Assembly (NCBI GenBank): GCA_030848545.1
Contig: JAVDCA010000029.1
Coordinates: 1 to 64,000 of the forward strand
Source: Astrobacterium formosum
GTDB lineage: Bacteria > Pseudomonadota > Alphaproteobacteria > Rhizobiales > Xanthobacteraceae
Direction: 5' to 3'
Length of the DNA stretch: 64,000 bases
Shown: positions 1 through 7,326 of the stretch, one piece after another
Position numbering within the stretch: the stretch's first letter is position 1
Layout: every line of letters starts with the position of its first letter
The notes under the pieces: model-generated
Database searches by the model: none
Told to the model about the DNA's origin: nothing
Seen by the model: the letters and a program-made list of their open reading frames with translations, nothing else
Program-made: the position numbers and the translations under genes

Positions 1-1890
1 CTCAAACATGCCGCGTTGGCCCCACATCGGCACTTCGCCGATCGGCGCCGCCGCCGCGATCAGCAGCCGGTCGATACCGTCGACCGGGGCTTCGTCGGGA
101 CCGACCAGGGTCCCGGCCTTGTCTTTCATCAGTTCCATGCGGCTCTCGACGATGTTCGCCGTCGCGACATCTGCATCGCGCACCGCGGCATCGAGCTGTG
201 CGCAGGCCTCCCGATAGGCGAAGGCAAGGCCGTCGAGATCGCCTGGAAGCTCCGCAAGAGCCGAAGCCCGACGCGCATCGTCGCGCAGCGTATCGAGGCG
301 CTTTGCGCCGGCCTTGGTGAGGGTCGCGCGCGCGCCTGCCCCCTTGATGAGCTTCTGCTCGCGCAGATCCTCGCGCTCGTCGATGGTCAGATGGGCGGCT
401 TCGCCAGTCTCGACGAATGTGAGCCGATCGAGTTCCGTTCGCGACTTCGCGGCCTCGGCGGTATCAACCGCCGCCGCCGTGTGCTTGTCGACCTGGTCGC
501 CGTGGCCGTCCCACAGTTTGCCCTCGCCGCCGGTGGAGAAGATCGCGGCATAGCGCGGTGCCGGGAAGGCGCGCTCCCACAGCCGATAGAATTCGTCGGG
601 CTTCTGCGAGTTGTCGCGCCGTGGGGCATTGAGCAAAGTCGACGGCGGATCCTCGCCCAGGACATTGACCACCGGCTTGCCGCGCAACAGCACGATGCAG
701 TGCTCGGTCTTGTCGCGCAGCACCTGGCCGCGGCCGATCTTGTCCTTCCCCCAGGTCAGCATGGTCGAGGCGCGCCAGTCCGCGCCCAGGGCGGCGATCA
801 GACGATGCGCCGCGCCGGTCACGAGGTGATGATTGGTGACCCAGAAGCCCAGCGCGGCATCGGGCCCGAACAGCGGCGCCACCTGCTCGCGCATGAACGC
901 CTCGCCGGCCTCGATCGACATGGCCGGATAGGGACGCAGGCTGCGGCCGCGCTCGTCGATCGACGCCTGGTCGTCGTCGCTTTCATGCGGCCACGGGAAA
1001 TCGATCGAACCGGCCACATACGGCCCGTTGCCCGGCAGGGGCGGCGGCGCCTCGCGCATGGCGTCGGTCGCCTGCATGATCTGCAGGCGCTTGTAGGCGC
1101 CGTCGACCTTGCCGGTGCGGTCCATGTCCTCGCGCAGCCGGCCGAAACGGCCCGGATCGCGTTCCGCCGCCTCGACCACCCGCTCCGCCTTCTCGACGGT
1201 GCGGCCGGAGACGCCTGCGGCGACGCCGACCTTGTCCGAGGCACGCCCCTTGCCGGCGACCTCACCTTGCATCTTTCGCCCCGGCGCGGTCAGTCCGTGG
1301 CCCTGGCGGCTGCGCGCTTCGGTCGCGAGCTTGTCCTCGATCGCCCGCTTGATGGCGACGAGCTCGGACGGCGTGAACGGCTTCCTCTGCTCGTTGGCGT
1401 CGTATTCGCCGGCAATGATGGAGTCGATGTCGACGATGTTGACCGGAATAGGCGCCTTGCCGTACTCGCCGGTCTTGCTGCGCGACCAGGCCCGCATGCG
1501 GCGCCAGCCGTCGATCAGCTTGTTGGCCGGCGTGATCGCGACGCTCTGCAGGAGGCCGCCGCGGGCGTCGATCGATGCCGCCAGTCCGTCGATATCGCCT
1601 TCTTCCTTGCGGAAGCGATCGCCGACGTCGATCTCGTGCAGATACCGCCGCGGCGACTCCGTCGCGGTCAACACCGGTTGCCATGCGGCCTTTCCTGCCG
1701 GCCCGGCGAGCGGCGCCAGGGCGTCCCGGAGCGGCGCCGGCTTGGCTGCCTTCGGCTTCGCGGCCGCTTTCGGGGCCGGCACCTTGGCGGCTGGCTTCGC
1801 CGCCTTGCGGGCCTTCGGCGCCTTCGCGGCGGGCGTGCGCTTCGCCGCCTTCGCGCCTTTGCTGGTCTTCGCCTTCGACGTCTTTGCCAT
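1..1890 (-). CDS. ParB-like/MT-A70 family DNA adenine methyltransferase fusion, 3' end missing
   Basis: The frame runs off the left edge, so at least 630 residues are present. An Ala/Lys/Pro-rich tail (1-65) precedes a ParB/sulfiredoxin-like domain (about 80-180) with the family motif NEQRKPFTPSE at 166-176 and a helix-turn-helix segment around 211-243. A methylase domain of the MT-A70 type follows. Its SAM-site motif reads DFPW (297-300) instead of the usual DPPW, and the conserved TEHC block is at 395-398. Proteins with this domain order occur in phages of alphaproteobacteria and are thought to modify adenine in DNA; that activity is inferred. The ATG at 1890 has a strong AGGAGG-type ribosome site. 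It is the last visible gene of the leftward phage operon, 13 bases after the winged-helix gene. Confidence 0.8.
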   Translation of the reverse strand, partial: MAKTSKAKTSKGAKAAKRTPAAKAPKARKAAKPAAKVPAPKAAAKPKAAKPAPLRDALAPLAGPAGKAAWQPVLTATESPRRYLHEIDVGDRFRKEEGDIDGLAASIDARGGLLQSVAITPANKLIDGWRRMRAWSRSKTGEYGKAPIPVNIVDIDSIIAGEYDANEQRKPFTPSELVAIKRAIEDKLATEARSRQGHGLTAPGRKMQGEVAGKGRASDKVGVAAGVSGRTVEKAERVVEAAERDPGRFGRLREDMDRTGKVDGAYKRLQIMQATDAMREAPPPLPGNGPYVAGSIDFPWPHESDDDQASIDERGRSLRPYPAMSIEAGEAFMREQVAPLFGPDAALGFWVTNHHLVTGAAHRLIAALGADWRASTMLTWGKDKIGRGQVLRDKTEHCIVLLRGKPVVNVLGEDPPSTLLNAPRRDNSQKPDEFYRLWERAFPAPRYAAIFSTGGEGKLWDGHGDQVDKHTAAAVDTAEAAKSRTELDRLTFVETGEAAHLTIDEREDLREQKLIKGAGARATLTKAGAKRLDTLRDDARRASALAELPGDLDGLAFAYREACAQLDAAVRDADVATANIVESRMELMKDKAGTLVGPDEAPVDGIDRLLIAAAAPIGEVPMWGQRGMFE

Positions 1891-1903
1891 CACCCCCTCC
1901 TGC

Positions 1904-2587
1904 TCAATCGATCAGCTGCAGGGCGATGCCGACGCCCCGGACGGTTTTCATGGTCAGGCCCTCGGGGCGCAGCGCCTCGTCGCAGGCTTTCGCGACTTGG
2001 CCGAGCACGATGTCGGCGCTCGATGGCGGCGTGGCGCCCCACAGGCGCGCGATCAGGTGGCGGCGGTCGATGGGCGCCGGCATGCCGCGCGCCGTGAGGC
2101 GAACGAGCTGCGCCTGGCGAGCATTGAGGCGCACGCCGGCACCGCGGCGGCGCACCAGCACGGCGCCGCTGCTGTCTGAGAATTCCGCGATCTCGAGATC
2201 CGCAAAGGCGGCGTTCAGCCCCGCCCAGATCCCGATCCGGGCGCCCCCCCCATGGCTTCGGGCTTGGCTCGCGGCGGCTTGGGTGACCTTCGGCGCGGAG
2301 TCGTTCGCCGCCGGCGGCGGCGACGCGGGCTGCGGCGTCGCCGGTTCGGTTTCCGGTGCGGTGGCGCCGTCGACCACTTCAGCGGCGCGCTCGGCGAACC
2401 GGAAGGTCTCCGCCGCGTCGTCATTGCGGAAGAAGACGGCGCGGCCGGCGAGCGTCAACGTCCACACGCTGCCGCCATAGCCGACGCATTCGGAGCGGAC
2501 CGCGGTGACGCCGTCGAGGAGCTGCTCGCCGATATAGGCGCGGTGGGCGCCGCCCTTGATGCGGCGGATGGTGAGGCGCGCCGTCAT
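1904..2587 (-). CDS. Phage protein with OmpR-like winged-helix C-terminus
   Basis: This is a 227-residue protein not recognised as a named family. The first 80 residues are a compact mixed domain, followed by a Pro/Ala-rich linker. The last 75 residues resemble the effector domain of OmpR/PhoB regulators, with an LWG motif and a closing TVRGVGIAL segment close to the family's TVRGxGY hairpin. No phosphoacceptor domain is present, so it would be an orphan DNA-binding protein. The start ATG at 2587 overlaps the stop of the gene before it by 4 bp (ATGA), which fixes the start and argues for coupled translation. A longer in-frame reading to 2947 is only a shadow of the upstream gene. Confidence 0.6.
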   Translation of the reverse strand: MTARLTIRRIKGGAHRAYIGEQLLDGVTAVRSECVGYGGSVWTLTLAGRAVFFRNDDAAETFRFAERAAEVVDGATAPETEPATPQPASPPPAANDSAPKVTQAAASQARSHGGGARIGIWAGLNAAFADLEIAEFSDSSGAVLVRRRGAGVRLNARQAQLVRLTARGMPAPIDRRHLIARLWGATPPSSADIVLGQVAKACDEALRPEGLTMKTVRGVGIALQLID

Positions 2588-2928
2588 GGCATGCACCGCT
2601 CGAACGCGAAGGCGCGCGCGGCAGCGGCGTGGACGTCCGGCAGGAGCACGCCGGCGATCTTTGCCCAGCGCACATAGTCCGGCCCGTCCACGCCCCCCGT
2701 GATATCGATGAGCTTGGCGAGCGCCTGCAGAAGCAGGGCCGCCTCGGCTGTGATGAAGCGCTCGTCCGGCATCGGCCGCTCGATCGCGGCGGCGACCTCG
2801 GCGGTCAGGCGTTTGCAGTTTTCGCTGTGGCCACGGCGGGCGGCGGGCCGCACCATGATGTCGAGGGCGAGCAAAACGACGTCGTTGAGGACCTGGTGCT
2901 GGCGGGGCGGCAGAACGACGTTGTTCAT
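2584..2928 (-). CDS. Hypothetical phage protein, 114 aa
   Basis: This is a small soluble alpha-helical protein with no family I recognise. Both ends overlap neighbours by the sequence ATGA (4 bp), so it belongs to the tightly packed leftward operon and is probably translated by coupling. It has no signal peptide or membrane segment. Its start follows the stop of the membrane protein gene upstream. Function is unknown; position suggests a regulatory or early phage role. Confidence 0.6.
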   Translation of the reverse strand: MNNVVLPPRQHQVLNDVVLLALDIMVRPAARRGHSENCKRLTAEVAAAIERPMPDERFITAEAALLLQALAKLIDITGGVDGPDYVRWAKIAGVLLPDVHAAAARAFAFERCMP

Positions 2929-3620
2929 GACGCGTCTCCCTCGTCACGGGAGTGCGGAGGCGGCAGAGGCGCCGGCACGTCGCCGATGATGTCGTCGAGG
3001 GGATCGCGGTCGGGCCGCATGGCGATCGAGATCACGCCCGCAAAAGCGATGAAGAAGGCGATGGCGACGGCGGCACTCGCCACCATGACGCCGATCCGCC
3101 GCCCCTCGCCGTCGCCGCAGCCCGTGAGCAGGAGCGCGAGCCCGGTGACCGCGATCAAGGTCAGGAGCGGGCGGCGGCAGGAACCCGGGGCATTCGGAGC
3201 CGGGACCGGCCGCCGCCCTGCCACCGCCGGGGGGGCATAGTTCGGCGGCGGCAACTGGAATGCGAAGAAGGCGCGGCGCCACGCCTCGTCGGCGCGGCGC
3301 CGCGTCGCCGGCCGGGCGAACGCGCGACGATGGTCCATCTCGGCGAAGGCGAGGATGTAGAGCGCGATCCCAAGCGCGATCGCCGCCATGGCGATCATCA
3401 CCGCGGACTGCGCCGGCGAGAGATCGGCGTCGGGGATCATGGGGCGGGCTCCATGTCGCAAGGGGGGGGCAGCGGGTTCGTCGCTGTTGGCGGCGGCGAT
3501 CGCGGGGGGCGCCGTCGAGATGCCGATCGGCGACGCGGCGCGGATGACGACGGCGCCGTGCGCGATCACGGTCACGATCGGCCCCGGACGCCGGGCGGGC
3601 GTGTTGTTGTTCTCAGGCAC
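2925..3620 (-). CDS. Hypothetical phage membrane protein, 231 aa
   Basis: Translation from the GTG at 3620 is supported by a GGGGGGAGG ribosome site 7 bases upstream. Three hydrophobic segments are visible at about 74-95, 151-168 and 179-200. The middle one ends in LLLTGC, which reads like a lipobox, though it lies deep inside the protein. An internal start could therefore make a second, lipoprotein-like product, but no ribosome site clearly supports this. The C-terminus is acidic and proline-rich. It overlaps the next gene by 4 bp. No family is recognised. Confidence 0.5.
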   Translation of the reverse strand: MPENNNTPARRPGPIVTVIAHGAVVIRAASPIGISTAPPAIAAANSDEPAAPPLRHGARPMIPDADLSPAQSAVMIAMAAIALGIALYILAFAEMDHRRAFARPATRRRADEAWRRAFFAFQLPPPNYAPPAVAGRRPVPAPNAPGSCRRPLLTLIAVTGLALLLTGCGDGEGRRIGVMVASAAVAIAFFIAFAGVISIAMRPDRDPLDDIIGDVPAPLPPPHSRDEGDAS

Positions 3621-3695
3621 GAAATGACCTCCCCCCGGAGGCGCCCGGCGATCGGCCGGGCAACGAACGCAAAGGCGACTACCGCACGCGCCCGA

Positions 3696-4136
3696 TCAGG
3701 CGCGCCCGCCGCGCAGCGACGAGCCGCGACGGCGCTTCAATTCTTCCGCTTCGCGCTTGAGGTCGTCGGAGCGCCGTTCGATCTCGCAGACCTCGTGGTC
3801 GTCGAGCATGGTCAGCCAGTGCGTCGCGTCGCAGCCGTGCATCCACAGCTGCAGGAACGGCGCGCCGTAGTGGCAATGGCAAAGGCGGCGGATGACCTTG
3901 CCGGAAAAGCCCTGCTCGCGGCCGATCAGGCGCTGCGCCTGACGGACGGAAATCTTCGCGTTGACGGCGAGCTGCTGGACGGTCTCGCCCGGCCAGACCG
4001 TCAGGCACAGACGAAGAATTTGTTCCTGGAACGCGTCATCCTGGTCGTTTTTTGCGACCACGTGGGCGTTTTTCACGACCGCCTGGTCGCGCCCCAGGTT
4101 TGCGAATTCAAACAGATCGCGGACATGCTTGCTCAT
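3696..4136 (-). CDS. Phage HTH-domain protein, 146 aa
   Basis: The central part (about 45-75) reads as a helix-turn-helix with the pattern ETVQQLAVNAKISVRQAQRL, followed by a Cys/His-containing stretch (LCHCHYG) and a charged, coiled-coil-like C-terminus. The start at 4136 overlaps the stop of the 85-aa gene by 4 bp. A role as an early phage regulator is inferred from the fold and the position as second gene of the leftward operon. No named family is recognised. Confidence 0.55.
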   Translation of the reverse strand: MSKHVRDLFEFANLGRDQAVVKNAHVVAKNDQDDAFQEQILRLCLTVWPGETVQQLAVNAKISVRQAQRLIGREQGFSGKVIRRLCHCHYGAPFLQLWMHGCDATHWLTMLDDHEVCEIERRSDDLKREAEELKRRRGSSLRGGRA

Positions 4137-4390
4137 GGCGAGCCGGCTTCTTCCGTGGGGGTCGGCCGGAGCACGTCGATCGGCCATTGGGCTCGGGGAG
4201 GCCAGTTGTCGGAAAACCATTCCAGGGCAGCAGCCACCTTGCGGACGCCGATGTCGCCACCGGAACGCAGCAGCCCGATGCGGCCGCTGTCCTTTAGGAC
4301 GCGCGAGGAGATCGTCTTGTCGGGCAAGCCCGTCGCCGCCGCATAGGCGTCCACCACTGCGAAGAACTGATCGATGCCCCGAATCATCAT
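4133..4390 (-). CDS. Small phage regulator-like protein, 85 aa
   Basis: First gene of the leftward operon. The segment GLPDKTISSRVLKDSGRI has the look of a DNA-binding helix pair, and the C-terminus (ALEWFSDNWP) is of a kind often seen in small regulators of alphaproteobacterial phages; the family is not named here. The putative -10 box at 4399-4404 places the transcript start only a few bases before the ATG at 4390, and no ribosome site is seen, so the mRNA is probably leaderless or nearly so. Its place opposite the repressor suits a Cro-like role, which is inference. Confidence 0.55.
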   Translation of the reverse strand: MMIRGIDQFFAVVDAYAAATGLPDKTISSRVLKDSGRIGLLRSGGDIGVRKVAAALEWFSDNWPPRAQWPIDVLRPTPTEEAGSP

Positions 4391-4398
4391 GGACGACA

Positions 4399-4427
4399 GT
4401 AATCCGGGAAATTTCCCGATTCTGCAA
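4399..4427 (-). promoter_or_regulatory. Putative leftward early promoter with operator in the spacer
   Basis: On the minus strand TTGCAG (4427-4422) and GATTAC (4404-4399) are separated by 17 bases. The 14-bp operator at 4405-4418 fills this spacer, so a bound repressor would block RNA polymerase. The hexamers are weak matches to consensus, so the call rests mainly on spacing, on the position directly before the operon, and on the same layout at 5760-5787. Confidence 0.5.
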
Positions 4428-4485
4428 GCGTCTTCTTCGGGGAATTTCCCGCTATTTCACAGACGCGGCGCCGGGGAATATCCCG
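4405..4485. promoter_or_regulatory. Three repressor operators (14-bp palindromes)
   Basis: Site 1 at 4405-4418 is the perfect palindrome CGGGAAATTTCCCG. Site 2 at 4438-4451 is CGGGGAATTTCCCG and site 3 at 4472-4485 is CGGGGAATATCCCG. Centres are 33 and 34 bp apart, about three helical turns, so all face the same side of the DNA as expected for cooperative binding. They lie between the leftward operon and the S24-type repressor gene; site 3 ends 24 bases before the preferred repressor start. Confidence 0.8.
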
Positions 4486-4508
4486 AAATGATTCGGGACG
4501 GAACCAAG

Positions 4509-5255
4509 ATGCCTCGCAAGCCCCCGTTGCGGCGTCGGAAACGGCCGCCCGCAGCGTCGCCGATCCTCGCCCGCATCGACCGCCGCCTGACCGCAGTGGG
4601 GAAAAGTCGAACCGGGGTTTTGAACGAGGCCGGCCTCAAGCCCGACGTGTTGCGCGACCTCGAACGCCGGTCGAAAGGGGGGCCCCGTGTCGAGGTCATC
4701 AAGGCGATAGCGCCCGCGCTGGAGACGACGCCGGAATGGCTTGCGTTCGAGGTCGGGCCGGAAACGGCCGGTGCCTGCGATGAGCCACGCAACGCCCGTC
4801 GCATCGTCATCCAGGGCGAGGTGGCCGCGGGGCTGTGGCTGGAGATCGACGCGTTCCGCGAAGAGCTGCTCGGCGAACTTCCATTCGCCGCCGACCCACA
4901 ATATCCGGTCGAAGCGCAGTATGCGCTCGGCGTCAAAGGGACCTCGATCAACCGCGTAGCGAGGCCCGGCGACTACCTGCTCTGCCTCGATCTGGGCCTC
5001 TCCGGCATCGAGCCCAGCAACGGTGATCTCGTCATCGTCGAGCGCCGTCGCGCCCAGGGTGGCGAGAAGGAAGTCACGGCAAAACGCTTTCACCGCAACG
5101 AGACCAGGATCGAGCTTTTGCCCGACTCCGACGACCCGCGATGGCAGGAGCCGATCATGTTCCACTTTGCGTCACAGCCGGACGATGAAGAGATTGCGGT
5201 CGTCGCCCTTGTGACTGGTGTTTTCCGGTCGGCGAGAGCATGGCGGCGCCCGTGA
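4509..5255 (+). CDS. CI/LexA-like phage repressor with S24 peptidase domain
   Basis: This 248-residue repressor has an N-terminal helix-turn-helix region (about 17-80) and a C-terminal LexA/CI-type domain. The Ala-Gly pair 107-108 fits the self-cleavage site, Ser146 in GTSIN fits the nucleophile and Lys192 in EVTAKRF the general base, so RecA-stimulated autocleavage and SOS induction are plausible. It should hold the element in lysogeny by binding the CGGG/CCCG palindromes beside it. Starts at 4374 and 4488 are in frame, but 4374 would put all three operators inside the coding region and 4488 overlaps site 3's neighbourhood. 4509 is preferred, with only a moderate ribosome site. Confidence 0.85.
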   Translation: MPRKPPLRRRKRPPAASPILARIDRRLTAVGKSRTGVLNEAGLKPDVLRDLERRSKGGPRVEVIKAIAPALETTPEWLAFEVGPETAGACDEPRNARRIVIQGEVAAGLWLEIDAFREELLGELPFAADPQYPVEAQYALGVKGTSINRVARPGDYLLCLDLGLSGIEPSNGDLVIVERRRAQGGEKEVTAKRFHRNETRIELLPDSDDPRWQEPIMFHFASQPDDEEIAVVALVTGVFRSARAWRRP

Positions 5256-5271
5256 CACAGGAGGGGTGAGC

Positions 5272-5727
5272 GTGCGCATAGCGTTGGGCATTGCCACCGG
5301 GATCGCCATGACGGTCCTGGCATATGCCTGCATCCCCGACGCCGGTACGATTGTCGCGGCGATCGCGCGACACGGATTAAACGGACCGGTTGTCGCCCGT
5401 GCGCAAAGCGCGGTGGCGATACACCTGATCGACCCATCGAGCGCCAGCTTCGACTTTATGCGTGTCGTCGATACGGACATGGGGGCGACCGTCTGCGGTC
5501 GCGTCAACGCGAAGAACAGGCTGGGCGCATACGCCGGAGCCAACGGTTTCGTCTATCTCGACATTCTCGGTGTCGCGGCAATCGACGGCGGGCCCGATGC
5601 CACCAGGGCGTTTTTTCGCCGCTATCATGCCTATTGCGCATCGGACTACGTAAAGCCGCCGCCACGCACCCCGGAACAGATCCTGCGCGACGCACTCCGG
5701 GAGACGCCTCCGGGCGGCGGCAGGTAG
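5272..5727 (+). CDS. Exported hypothetical protein, 151 aa
   Basis: The GTG start at 5272 follows a GGAGGGG ribosome site and begins a hydrophobic signal-like segment ending near AYAC (residues 15-18), so the product is probably exported or membrane-anchored. The central motif 'DPSSASF ... VCGRVNAKNRLGAYAG' occurs in uncharacterised phage and proteobacterial proteins. It lies 16 bases after the repressor stop in the same direction and may be a lysogenic-conversion gene, expressed with the repressor. Function unknown. Confidence 0.65.
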   Translation: MRIALGIATGIAMTVLAYACIPDAGTIVAAIARHGLNGPVVARAQSAVAIHLIDPSSASFDFMRVVDTDMGATVCGRVNAKNRLGAYAGANGFVYLDILGVAAIDGGPDATRAFFRRYHAYCASDYVKPPPRTPEQILRDALRETPPGGGR

Positions 5728-5738
5728 CCCAGCGATCC

Positions 5739-5780
5739 CGGGATTTTTCCCGCCTCATATTTACTTCGGGAAATTTCCCG
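5739..5780. promoter_or_regulatory. Two further repressor operators
   Basis: Site 4 at 5739-5752 is CGGGATTTTTCCCG and site 5 at 5767-5780 is CGGGAAATTTCCCG, identical to site 1. Their centres are 28 bp apart. They lie just downstream of the gene after the repressor and show that the repressor controls a second promoter. Confidence 0.75.
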
Positions 5781-5787
5781 ATATAGT
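5760..5787 (+). promoter_or_regulatory. Putative rightward promoter with operator in the spacer
   Basis: TTTACT (5760-5765) and TATAGT (5782-5787) are 16 bases apart and operator site 5 occupies 5767-5780 of the spacer. The expected transcript starts near 5794 and runs toward the plus-strand genes at 6528-8390, crossing the minus-strand genes 5825-6460 in antisense. This would place the integration genes under repressor control. Confidence 0.5.
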
Positions 5788-5824
5788 CGTTCCGGTCGCA
5801 ACCCGGAGCGCAGCCATGCCCGTG

Positions 5825-5917
5825 TCACCGCATCAGCCACAAGACCAGAGCCAGCAGCGCGATCGCCGCCATGGCGACCAAGGCTTGCGCGCCGAGGCGG
5901 TGCAGACGGCGGGACAC
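5825..5917 (-). CDS. Small membrane protein, 30 aa
   Basis: The GTG at 5917 opens a 30-residue frame made of a short basic head (SRRLHRLG) and one hydrophobic helix (about 12-29). It lies 21 bases after the lipoprotein gene in the same direction, with a GGTGAG-like ribosome site. The product would be a single-span membrane peptide. The evidence is composition and position only. Confidence 0.35.
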   Translation of the reverse strand: MSRRLHRLGAQALVAMAAIALLALVLWLMR

Positions 5918-5938
5918 CAGCTCACCAATGCTTCGCTT

Positions 5939-6460
5939 TTAGGATGTCGGCCGTTTTGGCTTGCCGATCCGTGGCGGTGCCCGCGGTGGGGGCGGCGCCG
6001 GCACGGGTGTGAGATGGGCAACGGCCGGGTTGGGGAAATGCTCCAGCGTCGCCCCGCTGGCGGCATCGACGGCCATGCCCACGACGCCGCCGAGCAGGAT
6101 GTTGCCGGCCATGCCGGCGGCGCCGGCACCGGCAACGCGGGTGTCGACCCGGATCGTGTGCGGCTGATAGCCGGGCTTGGTGAAGGTGGCGATCAGGACG
6201 TCGTTGCGCTTGACCTGCAGAACGCACGGCGTGACGCAGCCGAGATTGGGCTGCGATGGCGGCGTCTCGCCCTGCGAATAGGTTCCGATTTCGCCGACAT
6301 CGGTAGTGCAGCCGCCCGGCGGACAGACGGGCTCGGCCGCAACTCGAACCTCGGCGCCGCTCGGCACGGAGTCGAAGTTCATCTGTTCGTTCCATCCGCG
6401 CGTCACCGAGGCGCAGCCGGACAGCGCGGCCGCAGCCGCGACGATCAGCAGAATACGCAT
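5939..6460 (-). CDS. PEGA-like lipoprotein, 173 aa
   Basis: A signal peptide ends in the lipobox LSGC (about 14-17), so the product should be lipid-anchored in the envelope. A short PEGA-like segment (FDSVPSGAEV) and a later 'C.TPC ... KPGY' block follow, then a Gly/Ala-rich hydrophobic segment near 115-130 and a proline-rich tail. Similar lipoproteins are common in alphaproteobacterial chromosomes and prophages, with no proven role. ATG 6460 is preferred to the GTG directly before it. It is divergent from the 6528 gene. Confidence 0.65.
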   Translation of the reverse strand: MRILLIVAAAAALSGCASVTRGWNEQMNFDSVPSGAEVRVAAEPVCPPGGCTTDVGEIGTYSQGETPPSQPNLGCVTPCVLQVKRNDVLIATFTKPGYQPHTIRVDTRVAGAGAAGMAGNILLGGVVGMAVDAASGATLEHFPNPAVAHLTPVPAPPPPRAPPRIGKPKRPTS

Positions 6461-6527
6461 CACCCAGCCCCTTCCCCCAAAGCCTCCGCGGTGAGCGTAT
6501 CACAACCCCAGGCGGCAAGGTAGCACC

Positions 6528-6920
6528 ATGCCAGACCGCATCACCACCCGCGTCATCCTGATTGCCGGCCGCAACGTTGCGCTGCGGCTCGAGCGCTTGT
6601 ACTGGCGCGACCTCCAGGCCCGCGCCAAACGCGGCCACATGAAGCTCACCGACCTCCTCGCCGCCGCGATCGGCGGCGCCGACACCCGCACCGCCTCGGC
6701 GATCGTGCGGCGAAAACTGTTCGCCTGGCGCGGCGCCGAGATCGCCGCCCAGGCCGGCCGCATCCGCGACCTGGAAAGCGCCCTCGCCGAGGCGCGCGCC
6801 GAACTCAAGTTCATCCGCTCGCCCCGCGGCCTGCCCTCCCTCGGCGCCGCGGCCCTGCCTGCCGCCCCGGTGCCATCTTCCCCGCCGGGGCGGCAGGGTT
6901 TTGCCGAGGCTGCCGCATGA
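6528..6920 (+). CDS. Hypothetical phage protein, 130 aa
   Basis: No named family is recognised. The N-terminal half is basic and alpha-helical; residues 75-100 look like a short coiled coil and the tail is Ala/Pro-rich. It is the first gene of a rightward set leading to the integrase, and its stop overlaps the next start by 4 bp (ATGA). Confidence 0.5.
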   Translation: MPDRITTRVILIAGRNVALRLERLYWRDLQARAKRGHMKLTDLLAAAIGGADTRTASAIVRRKLFAWRGAEIAAQAGRIRDLESALAEARAELKFIRSPRGLPSLGAAALPAAPVPSSPPGRQGFAEAAA

Positions 6921-7009
6921 GCACCCGCGGCCTCGGCCTCGCCCTCTCCGCCTTGACTGCCGCCCTGGTGGCAATCCCCGTCCTCGTCGCTTTGTTCGGA
7001 CCACGCTGA
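6917..7009 (+). CDS. Small membrane protein, 30 aa
   Basis: A 30-residue frame with one hydrophobic helix (about 6-27) and a short polar end. It overlaps the gene before it by ATGA and the gene after it by one base (TGATG), so it fits exactly between two coupled genes. This tight fit is the main reason to call it real. Function unknown. Confidence 0.45.
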   Translation: MSTRGLGLALSALTAALVAIPVLVALFGPR

Positions 7010-7326
7010 TGAAAGACGGCCTGTTCAGCCCGGCGGAAGCCGCCGAATACTTGACCATCACGGTCAAGACCTTGCGCGCGCACGTCAAGGACGGCAGCAT
7101 CAGCTATATCCAGACCGGCCGCGGCAAAAAACGCCCCCATTACGCCTTCGCCCGCGCCGATCTCGATGCCTTCGCGGAGGCCCGCCGCCGTCGCCAGACC
7201 GTGAGCGTCCCATGTCCGTCTACCGGCCAAAAGGCTCAACCGTCTATGTCTTCGACTTCCAGCTCGACGGTCATCGGTTTTGTGGAACGACGGGCGCAAC
7301 TGAACGCCGCGCGGCCGAGCAAGTAG
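7009..7326 (+). CDS. Excisionase-like MerR/HTH_17-fold protein
   Basis: The first 65 residues match the small winged-helix family used by excisionases: 'FSPAEAAEYLTITVKTLRAH' is followed by a basic wing and a 'YAFARADLDAF' helix. The position directly before the integrase supports a role in excision or in choosing the direction of recombination. The last 40 residues overlap the integrase gene by 115 bases in another frame and look low in complexity, so the functional protein may effectively be the first two thirds. Confidence 0.7.
   Translation: MKDGLFSPAEAAEYLTITVKTLRAHVKDGSISYIQTGRGKKRPHYAFARADLDAFAEARRRRQTVSVPCPSTGQKAQPSMSSTSSSTVIGFVERRAQLNAARPSK

Noticed and set aside
16-2097. Plus-strand open frame of 693 codons
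   Set aside because: It is the antisense shadow of the ParB/MT-A70 gene; its product is Arg/Ala/Leu-rich with no domain pattern.
5816-6523. Plus-strand open frame of 235 codons after the rightward phage promoter
   Set aside because: It is opposite a lipoprotein gene with a good signal peptide and lipobox, has no ribosome site and no domain pattern.
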